Source of the DNA: Paenibacillus soyae
Lineage (GTDB): Bacteria; Bacillota; Bacilli; Paenibacillales; Paenibacillaceae
Direction: 5' to 3'
DNA: 64,000 nucleotides
Assembly: GCF_024623455.1 (NCBI RefSeq)
Contig: NZ_JANIPJ010000001.1
Location: forward strand, 248,001-312,000
Part shown: positions 55,545 through 62,499 of the stretch, in pieces
Numbering within the stretch: position 1 is the first letter of the stretch
Layout of the letters: each line of letters starts with the position of its first letter
Program-made: the position numbers and the translations under genes
Notes under the pieces: generated by a model
Told to the model about the DNA's origin: nothing
What the model saw: only the letters and a program-made list of their open reading frames with translations
The model's database searches: none

Positions 55545-58370
55545 CTAGCTGATTGGAGCGTACGGCCTAAACTGAGCCAGTACTCCTGATTCCTGCCAAG
55601 TCACTCCATTATCACTGACCGTCCCTCTTGAAGTGTTTGGCCATGGCGGTTGAGTGCTTCCCGTTGTTCCGGATGTCCGGGCTTCATATACTCTGCCGCC
55701 AGCGTTGATTTGATCGCCGATCCGAACCGCTGTAGAGGCTCTCCATGGCGTTGCGCTCGCGAATCCTTGGGTCGTGCATATCCAGCCGGCGTAGCCTCCT
55801 GCAACAGGAGCGGCGTTACCATAAGTGTCACCTTTAAACCAATAGCCGGTAGAAGGAGGTGCCAATCCTTCGATGGCTGGATCGTAATCTACATAGCGGC
55901 CTGCTTCTCCAGACGGCAATACCATGTTCAAATACTGATTCCGGGCGTTCACGAAGACTCTGATCGACGTTTTTTTGGTCTGTTCATAGAAGTTAGGAAG
56001 AACAAGTGGAGTAGCGCCAGTATAAGTGATCTCATTGTTTTTCAGGAAAATACTTACGGTGTTGGCAGAGAGGTAAACATTGTTTACAAAATATCCGAAA
56101 GCAGCATTGTTGATTTGAATGGAGCTGTTATTAACTTCGATCCAACCATGTCCGGAATTGGATTCGTTAAGAATTAAATAGGACGATGTCGTTAACACGA
56201 TTTCACTTTCCGTGACGGTAGTCGTTGCACTTTGATCGGGAGTGTTAATATTTCCGATCTTCAGAATGGAGTCGGTTAATTTGCTCAACCGAATATCCAC
56301 ATGCCGTTGCTTCATTAAATAAACGCGATTGCTAAGGATACTGTTCGTGAATTTGCAATCTCTGATCATCACGGACTCCGACTTGGTCGTTTGGTTTCTC
56401 GTTTCTAATCGGGCATGAATGTTGCTAAAGACACTTCCGATGTGTTCATACACTCTTAAATACGCTTCTCTCTGAGCGACCAATCCAATAAATATGCATG
56501 ATTCGATTCGATTGGCGGTGACAAAAGGTATCCCGGAGAAATTGCCGGTCCAGAAGAAACGATTACCGCGGCATATTTGTTTTTCATCATCTTGCATAAA
56601 GAACGTATTAACGTCAATTAGAGTGTTGCGTTCAAACCAGACTTCGTATCCGACTCCGTTTAACGACTGGGTAGTTACGTAAGCTAATATATTATTTTCG
56701 ATATAGACGACTGCCGTTGAAAGATTTGCCGTCATTAAACCTATTCCCGTCTGACAGCGGTACATTTGATTCTGCGTAATATGAACGGACTGCATGATGT
56801 AAATATTGACGGCTATGCCAGTCAGGTTATAGAAAAGATTGTTATGAATTTCGGCGGACCAGCATCCGATCAGAATACCGTGATTTACATTATAGAACAA
56901 ATTGTTCCGAATGATAGAATGATCACCATAGGCGTCTTCCTGGTTAATACCGTAACGAGTAGAATCTGGAAATAGCGGCTTCCTGTCGAGTAGCCCCGTC
57001 CCATCATGGATGCTGTTATTTTGAACAACGTTATAATTGCCGCCGAGCATAATTCCACCGCGGTGTGTGTTATAAATTTCATTATTTTCAATCGTATTGT
57101 AATGGGGAGTTAGTCCATACTTTAACGTAATTTGCATGTTTTTGAAGGCATTCGTTTCATTGCGGAAGAGCAGCCTGAACTTGCGGGCATCAGGTGGTAT
57201 TGAGATTGGAGTGTAGATTCTTTTGTTGGAATAGCGCGATAAATATTCGTTATTGGCATTGTAATAAATAACATCGACTTCTTTTACGTTAAGCGCCGTT
57301 AGGCGGGTATATCCTGCTCCTGCAATTAGGAAACTGTCATAGGAAGTAGTTGGAAGATTAATAAATTGTGACACCATCGATTGATTCGTCGGAGGAATCA
57401 ACACTCCCGCAGCATCAACTTCATTCGCAGTTAATCCTAAGGAAAACTCGGCATATTCGGATGCGGCGGTATTATTGATTGAAATTCCGTCACCCATATA
57501 GCTGCTGATCGTGCAATGACTAACGGTGCAAAATGCGGTGCTTCTAGCTAATTGAATGCCGTGCGTCCATTCTACCTTCGCTTCGGCGGCATTCGAGAAG
57601 CTGCGATCGGCCTTGCAGCCGATAAGAGTTAGGTTCTTGACGTGGGAATGTTTTGCGTCTTGGAATTGTAAGCTGATTCCGTCCGGTGTACCCGAATACG
57701 ATCCGGGGAAGTTATAATAATCCGTCGCGTTAGCCCGCGAATCGAACGGCGATTTTTGGTCCGAATCATAGATAACCTTCAAGGTTGAACCGTTAAAGTC
57801 AAAAGTAAAATAGTCGTAGGTGATCAGAATCGGATTTGGATAACAGATGGCGTAGGGGCCTTGAGGCAAGATGACTTCTTTGTAGCCGTTTTCAACCGCC
57901 CATTTCATCGCGTTATTGATCCCGAGCACATTCGCGTTCGCCATTTGGAAATCCGACGCGGTATACGGTTTGTCCGGCAATCCCGCCTGAATTCCCCATC
58001 GGGATAATTCAATCGTATAAGCATAACCGTTAGCGCTCAAGCTGCCTGTGCCGGCAGGCCCCTGCGGCCCCTGCGGCCCGGGCGGACCTGCTGGCCCTGC
58101 CGGTCCTTGCGGTCCTGCAGGACCCTGAGCTCCCGTGGCCCCCTTCAGCCCCTGCGGCCCGGCCGGTCCTTGAGGACCAACCGGCCCCTGTGGCCCTGCT
58201 GGTCCAGCGGGACCCGGTGTCGTGCCGACGCCTTCCGGCAGCGCTGAAGCTCTTATTCTATTTGTTGTAGGATCATAGATTTGACCAATTGCCGCCTGTA
58301 TTTCAGAATCATCGTATACTTGAATCTGTTGCCCGTTTAAAATGAGATAGCCATTAACATTTTCAGCCAT
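55545..58370 (-). CDS. Collagen-like, beta-helix (pectate-lyase-like) protein
   Basis: A 941-residue protein with no signal peptide that I can see. Residues 1-52 are a short N-terminal domain ([16 protein letters not shown]). About 18 unbroken Gly-X-Y triplets follow (residues ~53-107). From ~115 a large right-handed beta-helix begins as in pectate-lyase-3/tailspike proteins ([20 protein letters not shown]), with many NN-I turns ([17 protein letters not shown]). The last ~100 residues include a beta-rich module ([15 protein letters not shown]) seen in phage tail and surface proteins. GAGGTGG lies 4 bases before ATG. It may be a matrix component, or an EPS hydrolase/lyase; secretion route and activity are unknown. 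Confidence 0.8.
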   Translation of the reverse strand: MAENVNGYLILNGQQIQVYDDSEIQAAIGQIYDPTTNRIRASALPEGVGTTPGPAGPAGPQGPVGPQGPAGPQGLKGATGAQGPAGPQGPAGPAGPPGPQGPQGPAGTGSLSANGYAYTIELSRWGIQAGLPDKPYTASDFQMANANVLGINNAMKWAVENGYKEVILPQGPYAICYPNPILITYDYFTFDFNGSTLKVIYDSDQKSPFDSRANATDYYNFPGSYSGTPDGISLQFQDAKHSHVKNLTLIGCKADRSFSNAAEAKVEWTHGIQLARSTAFCTVSHCTISSYMGDGISINNTAASEYAEFSLGLTANEVDAAGVLIPPTNQSMVSQFINLPTTSYDSFLIAGAGYTRLTALNVKEVDVIYYNANNEYLSRYSNKRIYTPISIPPDARKFRLLFRNETNAFKNMQITLKYGLTPHYNTIENNEIYNTHRGGIMLGGNYNVVQNNSIHDGTGLLDRKPLFPDSTRYGINQEDAYGDHSIIRNNLFYNVNHGILIGCWSAEIHNNLFYNLTGIAVNIYIMQSVHITQNQMYRCQTGIGLMTANLSTAVVYIENNILAYVTTQSLNGVGYEVWFERNTLIDVNTFFMQDDEKQICRGNRFFWTGNFSGIPFVTANRIESCIFIGLVAQREAYLRVYEHIGSVFSNIHARLETRNQTTKSESVMIRDCKFTNSILSNRVYLMKQRHVDIRLSKLTDSILKIGNINTPDQSATTTVTESEIVLTTSSYLILNESNSGHGWIEVNNSSIQINNAAFGYFVNNVYLSANTVSIFLKNNEITYTGATPLVLPNFYEQTKKTSIRVFVNARNQYLNMVLPSGEAGRYVDYDPAIEGLAPPSTGYWFKGDTYGNAAPVAGGYAGWICTTQGFASATPWRASTAVRIGDQINAGGRVYEARTSGTTGSTQPPWPNTSRGTVSDNGVTWQESGVLAQFRPYAPIS

Positions 58371-58496
58371 AAAACCACCTCAATTCTAATATTTATCAAT
58401 ATGTACTAACATATGTCTGAAGTTATAAATGCGTATGTGCGAGTACCCGTTCAGAAGATCGATCACTATTCCGGTAAAAATGAATGGAGTCATTGA

Positions 58497-58994
58497 ATGA
58501 AAAAGATACTAATTGTCCTACTAGCATTCATAATTGCCGCAACTACCGCTTATTTTACCTGGAGTTTCAACGATGAAAAACTGATGGATATTAGAATAAA
58601 TTATGAAGGAGATAGTCCATCGGTGTACGTATTATCTTTATCGCAATCCGGGAAGTTAAAAGTGTTTCTTGGACAAGGCGGACATAGAGGCTATTATCGG
58701 GACAGATGGTTAGAGGAAGTGCACCAAAAAGAAGAAGTTATGATTCCTGAAGAAGATTTAAAGATGATAAAAACAAAAGCGAACCAAGCCTTCTGGCAAG
58801 ATTGGTTTATCTCTGACGGCTCCTGGAAAGCGGATGTGGATGGTAACGCGTACTTTACAGTCTTAATAAACGGAAAGCGTTATAGAAGCTTTGATCATAC
58901 TCATACAAATAGCGAAGTTTTTGAGCTTATTCAAATTATAAAAGAGTTTTCTCCAATGCATATTGGCGCGGACGAAATCTACAATTTCTTATAA
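58497..58994 (+). CDS. Membrane-anchored or secreted protein of unknown function
   Basis: A 165-residue protein with an N-terminal signal-anchor (MKKILIVLLAFIIAATTAYF) and no lipobox. The rest is a small soluble domain with mixed alpha/beta character, rich in Trp and Asp (NQAFWQDWFISDGSW). I do not recognise the family. It is divergent from the collagen-like gene and followed closely by another small membrane protein gene. The ribosome binding site is weak; no alternative start is better. Confidence 0.65.
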   Translation: MKKILIVLLAFIIAATTAYFTWSFNDEKLMDIRINYEGDSPSVYVLSLSQSGKLKVFLGQGGHRGYYRDRWLEEVHQKEEVMIPEEDLKMIKTKANQAFWQDWFISDGSWKADVDGNAYFTVLINGKRYRSFDHTHTNSEVFELIQIIKEFSPMHIGADEIYNFL

Positions 58995-59001
58995 CGAGGA
59001 G

Positions 59002-59409
59002 GTGGTAAGTATCAAGCGAACCGTTTATACGATTGTCATGTTTTTATTGCTAACCGTAATTTTTGAGATCGTCAGGGCGTTGATAAACCCGCTTTCGGCT
59101 TCTGATGTTCAGTTAAAAAGGGAATTATTGAACCAAACACCTGTAGGGACATCGATGGATGAAGTTGTACGATATATTGAATCAAAAGGTGAGTGGGAGA
59201 TATGGTACATCAATCATGAACATGGGGTTACTCCCCCAGGTAAACCTTCGTATGTAGAAGTAGGAGTTAAGTCTATTCGCGTCCATATAGGGCAATACAG
59301 TAGTTTACCCAATTTATACTTTACTACATCGGTAACAGTCTTCTATGGCTTTAATGAGAGGTCCGAATTAGTAGATATTTGGGTGTGGAAGGATACCGAT
59401 GCAATCTAA
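59002..59409 (+). CDS. Small membrane protein of unknown function, start uncertain
   Basis: A protein of about 135 residues with a transmembrane segment at the N-terminus (TVYTIVMFLLLTVIFEIV). The middle has GTSMDEVVRYIESKGEWEI, a pattern like small BamE/SmpA-type domains, but I cannot assign it. GAGGAGGTGG lies at 58996-59005. The only standard start near it is GTG 59002, which lies within that site; the codon at normal distance is ATC 59011. A start at TTG 58963 would overlap the previous gene by 32 bases. The start is therefore unresolved. Confidence 0.6.
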   Translation: MVSIKRTVYTIVMFLLLTVIFEIVRALINPLSASDVQLKRELLNQTPVGTSMDEVVRYIESKGEWEIWYINHEHGVTPPGKPSYVEVGVKSIRVHIGQYSSLPNLYFTTSVTVFYGFNERSELVDIWVWKDTDAI

Positions 59410-59488
59410 ATGAGGACAAGTAAAGACAAATAGAAACCAACAAGTCGCGTCTTATTTGTTCGTTATTGAAGACAAAAACAATAACCTC

Positions 59489-59513
59489 TGCTATAATGTT
59501 CTTTATAAAGAAC
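59489..59513 (+). promoter_or_regulatory. Extended -10 promoter and perfect SinR-like operator before galE
   Basis: TGCTATAAT (59489-59497) is an extended -10 and is followed at once by GTTCTTTATAAAGAAC (59498-59513), a perfect 16-base palindrome over the transcription start. A variant, GTTCGTTATTGAAGAC (59458-59473), lies upstream at the -35 region. Confidence 0.85.
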
Positions 59514-59562
59514 GAATGGAACGCAAAAACGTTCTCACTAAAGGTTGCGGAGGAGATCGACA

Positions 59563-60600
59563 ATGGCCATTCTCGTTACAGGCGGAGCAGGTTACATCGG
59601 AAGCCACACATGCGTGGAATTGCTGAATGCGGGCTTCGACATCGTGGTAGTGGACAATTTATCGAACAGCCATCCGGAGGCGCTGAAGCGGGTGTCCGAA
59701 ATAACGAACAGCACCTTTCCCTCCTACTTCATCGATTTGATGGATAGGGAATCGCTGGATCAGGTGTTCCAAGAACACGAGATCGAAGCGGTTATCCATT
59801 TTGCGGGACTTAAGGCAGTGGGGGAGTCGGTGCAAAACCCGCTGAAGTATTACCATTACAATTTGATGAGCACCACGACGCTTTGCGAAGTGATGGAGAA
59901 AAACGGCGTCCGGCAAATGCTGTTCAGCTCCTCGGCGACGGTCTACGGCTTGCCGAAGCAGGTTCCGATCGACGAGAGCGCTCCGATCGGAGCGGTCAAC
60001 CCGTACGGACGGACGAAGCAAATGATTGAGCAAATGCTTCAGGACCTGTCTGCGGCGAGTCCGGAGTGGAGCGTCGGCATCCTGCGTTATTTCAACCCGG
60101 TGGGAGCTCATGAGAGCGGTCGCATCGGGGAGGATCCGAACGGCATCCCGAACAACCTGGTGCCGTATATCGCGCAAGTAGCGGTCGGACGATTGACGGA
60201 GGTATCGGTTTACGGCGACGACTACGATACGGTGGACGGCACGGGGGTCCGGGACTATATTCATGTCGTCGATCTCGCTGACGGTCATTTGAGAGCGCTC
60301 GTGAAGCTTGCCCATGTCAGAGGGGTACATACGTATAATCTCGGCACGGGCAGAGGCTACAGCGTGCTCGAGATGATCTCGGCGTTCCAGCAGGCCTCCG
60401 GCCGCCCGGTTCCTTATCGAATCGCGGACCGCAGACCCGGCGATATTGCCGTATGCTATGCCGATACGAAGAAGGCCTTGGAGGAGCTGGACTGGAGAGC
60501 GGAGAGAGGGATCGACGAGATGTGCCGGGATACTTGGCGCTGGCAGTCCATGAATCCGAGAGGCTATAAGGTGCCCGAGCCTGTTGCACAGCGCCTATAG
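59563..60600 (+). CDS. galE: UDP-glucose 4-epimerase
   Basis: A 345-residue enzyme interconverting UDP-glucose and UDP-galactose. NAD binds at VTGGAGYIGSHTCVEL; the catalytic Ser is in FSSSATVYG and the Tyr-Lys couple shows as a variant: NPYGRTKQMIE. ATG 59563 has GGAGGAG about 8 bases upstream. Its own operator puts it under the same control as the EPS genes, where UDP-galactose is an expected precursor. Confidence 0.95.
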   Translation: MAILVTGGAGYIGSHTCVELLNAGFDIVVVDNLSNSHPEALKRVSEITNSTFPSYFIDLMDRESLDQVFQEHEIEAVIHFAGLKAVGESVQNPLKYYHYNLMSTTTLCEVMEKNGVRQMLFSSSATVYGLPKQVPIDESAPIGAVNPYGRTKQMIEQMLQDLSAASPEWSVGILRYFNPVGAHESGRIGEDPNGIPNNLVPYIAQVAVGRLTEVSVYGDDYDTVDGTGVRDYIHVVDLADGHLRALVKLAHVRGVHTYNLGTGRGYSVLEMISAFQQASGRPVPYRIADRRPGDIAVCYADTKKALEELDWRAERGIDEMCRDTWRWQSMNPRGYKVPEPVAQRL

Positions 60601-60631
60601 GACGGGGACTGATGCGAAGGAGCCGCTGCCC

Positions 60632-61693
60632 ATGAGCAAGATTAGCGTGATCGTGCCGGTCCATAATGCCGGAAGCAAACTGCGTCGCTGCATCCGATCC
60701 ATTCGGGCGCAGTCGTTCAGCGACTGGAGCTTGATCCTGATCGACGACGGATCCACGGACGGGAGTTACGAGCGTTGCAAGTCGTATCAGGCAAAAGACG
60801 GCCGTATACAAATGCATAGCCAGCAGCGAATGGGGAGCATGGCAGCGCGCAAGAAGGGGATCGAGCTCGCTGCATCCCCTTACGTTGCGTTTCTCGATTC
60901 GGATGATTGGATCGGCGAGCACGCGCTTCGACGGCTTTACGAAACGGCGGTTCGGTCGGGAGCGGATATCGTGGTCAGCGAAATGACGCGGGTCGCGGGC
61001 AGCTTCGGCCTCCTTCGCAAAGTGTCTCCCAGCCCTTATTGTCAAGCGGAAAGGGTGCTCGCCGAACCCGAGATACGAAGCGAGCTCGTGCCGGCTTTTC
61101 TTCATGGCCATCCATTCCCGGTTCAATTCCACGGGAAGCTTTACAAGCGCGAGCTGCTGCGGGAGGGCGGCTCCTATTCGTCGCGCGTCCGCTTCTTCGG
61201 CGACGATCTGTTCTTCAATCTGGAGATGTTCCTGAAAGCCGGATCGATTCACCTGCTTCCCGAGCGGCACTACTATTATCGAATCGGGGGGGCAACCAGC
61301 CGGTACATGCCGCATTTGTTCGAGGATATGGTGAACGGCTACCGGATCCAAAAAGAAGTGATCGAGGCGTATTATCGCCAGGAGGATCAGATCAGCCATC
61401 TCTTCGGCGCGAGGGTGATGCTGCTGAACACGCTAATGACCTGCGTGCACTATTTGTTTTTCAGCTCTCTTTCGAAGGAAGAACGGCATCGGACGATTAA
61501 GCGCTACTGCAACCAGCTCGAAGTTCTGGATTGCGCGAATGACGAAAAAGCAGCCGGCTCCTTCTGTCCGGATTTTATCCGATCCATTCTGCAAGCAGAC
61601 TGCGAATCGTTATACCGACTAGGGAAAACGAACTATTTTAAGGCCGTTCCCAGAAGATTGATCATGAAGGCGGTCGCATCTCTATCCTTCTGA
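60632..61693 (+). CDS. Family 2 glycosyltransferase
   Basis: A 353-residue GT-A enzyme with VIVPVHNAGSKLRRCIRSI, LIDDGSTDGSYERC and the DXD-bearing AFLDSDDWIGEHA. The C-terminal third is helical. ATG 60632 has AAGGAG about 10 bases upstream; a longer frame from 60584 overlaps galE. It shares the galE operator-promoter and is the last EPS biosynthesis gene before sinI. Confidence 0.88.
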   Translation: MSKISVIVPVHNAGSKLRRCIRSIRAQSFSDWSLILIDDGSTDGSYERCKSYQAKDGRIQMHSQQRMGSMAARKKGIELAASPYVAFLDSDDWIGEHALRRLYETAVRSGADIVVSEMTRVAGSFGLLRKVSPSPYCQAERVLAEPEIRSELVPAFLHGHPFPVQFHGKLYKRELLREGGSYSSRVRFFGDDLFFNLEMFLKAGSIHLLPERHYYYRIGGATSRYMPHLFEDMVNGYRIQKEVIEAYYRQEDQISHLFGARVMLLNTLMTCVHYLFFSSLSKEERHRTIKRYCNQLEVLDCANDEKAAGSFCPDFIRSILQADCESLYRLGKTNYFKAVPRRLIMKAVASLSF

Positions 61694-61697
61694 CAGA

Positions 61698-61704
61698 TTC
61701 GACA
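61698..61704 (-). promoter_or_regulatory. Spo0A-box-like site upstream of sinI
   Basis: The plus strand reads TTCGACA, the exact reverse complement of the Spo0A box TGTCGAA. Confidence 0.5.
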
Positions 61705-61740
61705 AATTGAGAGGGAATCTCCCAAAATTTAGGTACAAAA

Positions 61741-61772
61741 ATCGACAGCATGTGCATGGGCGATAGGATAAT
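61741..61772 (+). promoter_or_regulatory. Candidate sinI promoter with second Spo0A-like site
   Basis: GATAAT at 61767-61772 is a likely -10. The -35 region holds ATCGACA (61741-61747), one base off the Spo0A box, which is the usual place in Spo0A-activated SigA promoters. Confidence 0.45.
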
Positions 61773-61891
61773 ATACATCTTGTGGTACATAAATGGAAAA
61801 GGGAGACGGTGAAGTGCGTTTAGTATCTGGGCACCTTAAACGCATGGAGTCAGTGGTGCAACCGGCCCCGACGAAATGGGGGATATCAAGG

Positions 61892-62053
61892 ATGAATCGA
61901 GTCATATCGGACAACCAGCAGGAATTGGATGCGGAGTGGGTAGAACTGATGTTGTGCGCTCGCGCGAAAGGTCTCACGGTAGAAGAAGTGAGCAAGGTAC
62001 TGCGTATCCTTCAAGAGGAAGGGCAAACCATTATACAGGAAAGCGCTGTATAA
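61892..62053 (+). CDS. sinI: SinI-like anti-repressor
   Basis: A 53-residue protein, close to the 57 residues of Bacillus SinI. It is made up of the SinI helical hook: QELDAEWVELMLCARAKGLT then VEEVSKVLRIL. By homology it binds the C-terminal hook of SinR and frees its operators, switching on EPS genes. ATG 61892 has GGGGGA 8 bases upstream; an ATG at 61793 would add 33 residues with no site. The end of the gene forms a hairpin shared with the convergent sinR-like gene. Confidence 0.85.
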   Translation: MNRVISDNQQELDAEWVELMLCARAKGLTVEEVSKVLRILQEEGQTIIQESAV

Positions 62054-62068
62054 GACGTATACAGCGCT
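62042..62068. terminator. Perfect hairpin shared by the ends of sinI and sinR
   Basis: AGCGCTGTATA and TATACAGCGCT form an 11-base-pair stem with a 5-base loop. It includes the last three codons and stop of sinI and touches the stop of the opposite gene. No T run follows on either strand, so termination may be incomplete. Confidence 0.7.
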
Positions 62069-62402
62069 ACTCGCGGTTATTATTCGATTTCCATTTGTTG
62101 AACTCGAGAAACTCTTTGAATTGTTCTTTGCTGACACCGGAAGCCATCGCTTCACGGACCAACTCCTCCCAATCCCGATCCAAGCCGGCAACGGCACGTT
62201 CGGATTGGTCGCTATTCACGAACTCCTCGACTGGTATATTCAGAACCTCGCCAATTTTTTCGAGAAATTGTATGGAAGGATTTTGCTGGAGTCCGCGTTC
62301 GATCGAGCTTAAATACGATTTGGCGACTCCAGCACGCTGGGACAGCTCGGTTAACGAAAAGCCTTTTCGTTTGCGAAGCATCTGTATACGTTGTCCGATC
62401 AT
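62067..62402 (-). CDS. sinR: SinR-like XRE-family regulator
   Basis: A 111-residue protein, the exact size class of Bacillus SinR. The XRE domain (residues 1-65) contains SLTELSQRAGVAKSYLSSIERG, and the C-terminal hook (about 75-105) contains LDRDWEELVREAMASGVSKEQF, which matches the SinI-binding region. ATG 62402 has GGAGGAG about 6 bases upstream; an ATG 30 bases earlier lacks a site. It is convergent with sinI rather than downstream of it. A perfect -10 (TATAAT, 62450-62445) lies upstream with a weak -35. It is similar to, but shorter than, the regulator at 32645. Confidence 0.9.
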   Translation of the reverse strand: MIGQRIQMLRKRKGFSLTELSQRAGVAKSYLSSIERGLQQNPSIQFLEKIGEVLNIPVEEFVNSDQSERAVAGLDRDWEELVREAMASGVSKEQFKEFLEFNKWKSNNNRE

Positions 62403-62444
62403 GGCTGACTCCTCCGTAACTGCTGGATGCATGTTTTTTCATCT

Positions 62445-62450
62445 ATTATA
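62445..62450 (-). promoter_or_regulatory. Candidate -10 of the sinR-like gene
   Basis: TATAAT on the minus strand, 43 bases before the start codon. The best -35 (TTCCGT, 17 bases upstream) is weak. Confidence 0.4.
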
Positions 62451-62499
62451 ACGAATCTAAGTCTACAACGGAAGAAAAAAGCTGGGAATCGGCCCGGTC

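Noticed and set aside
58120..58200. Short tandem repeats in DNA as a non-coding repeat array
   Set aside because: They are the codons of the Gly-X-Y repeats of the collagen-like protein on the minus strand.
55545..58370. Prophage remnant suggested by the tailspike-like domains
   Set aside because: No other phage gene, integrase or attachment repeat is near; the gene stands alone among EPS genes.
60317..61399. 360-codon antisense frame over galE and the GT2 gene
   Set aside because: No motif or ribosome binding site; it crosses two well-supported genes.
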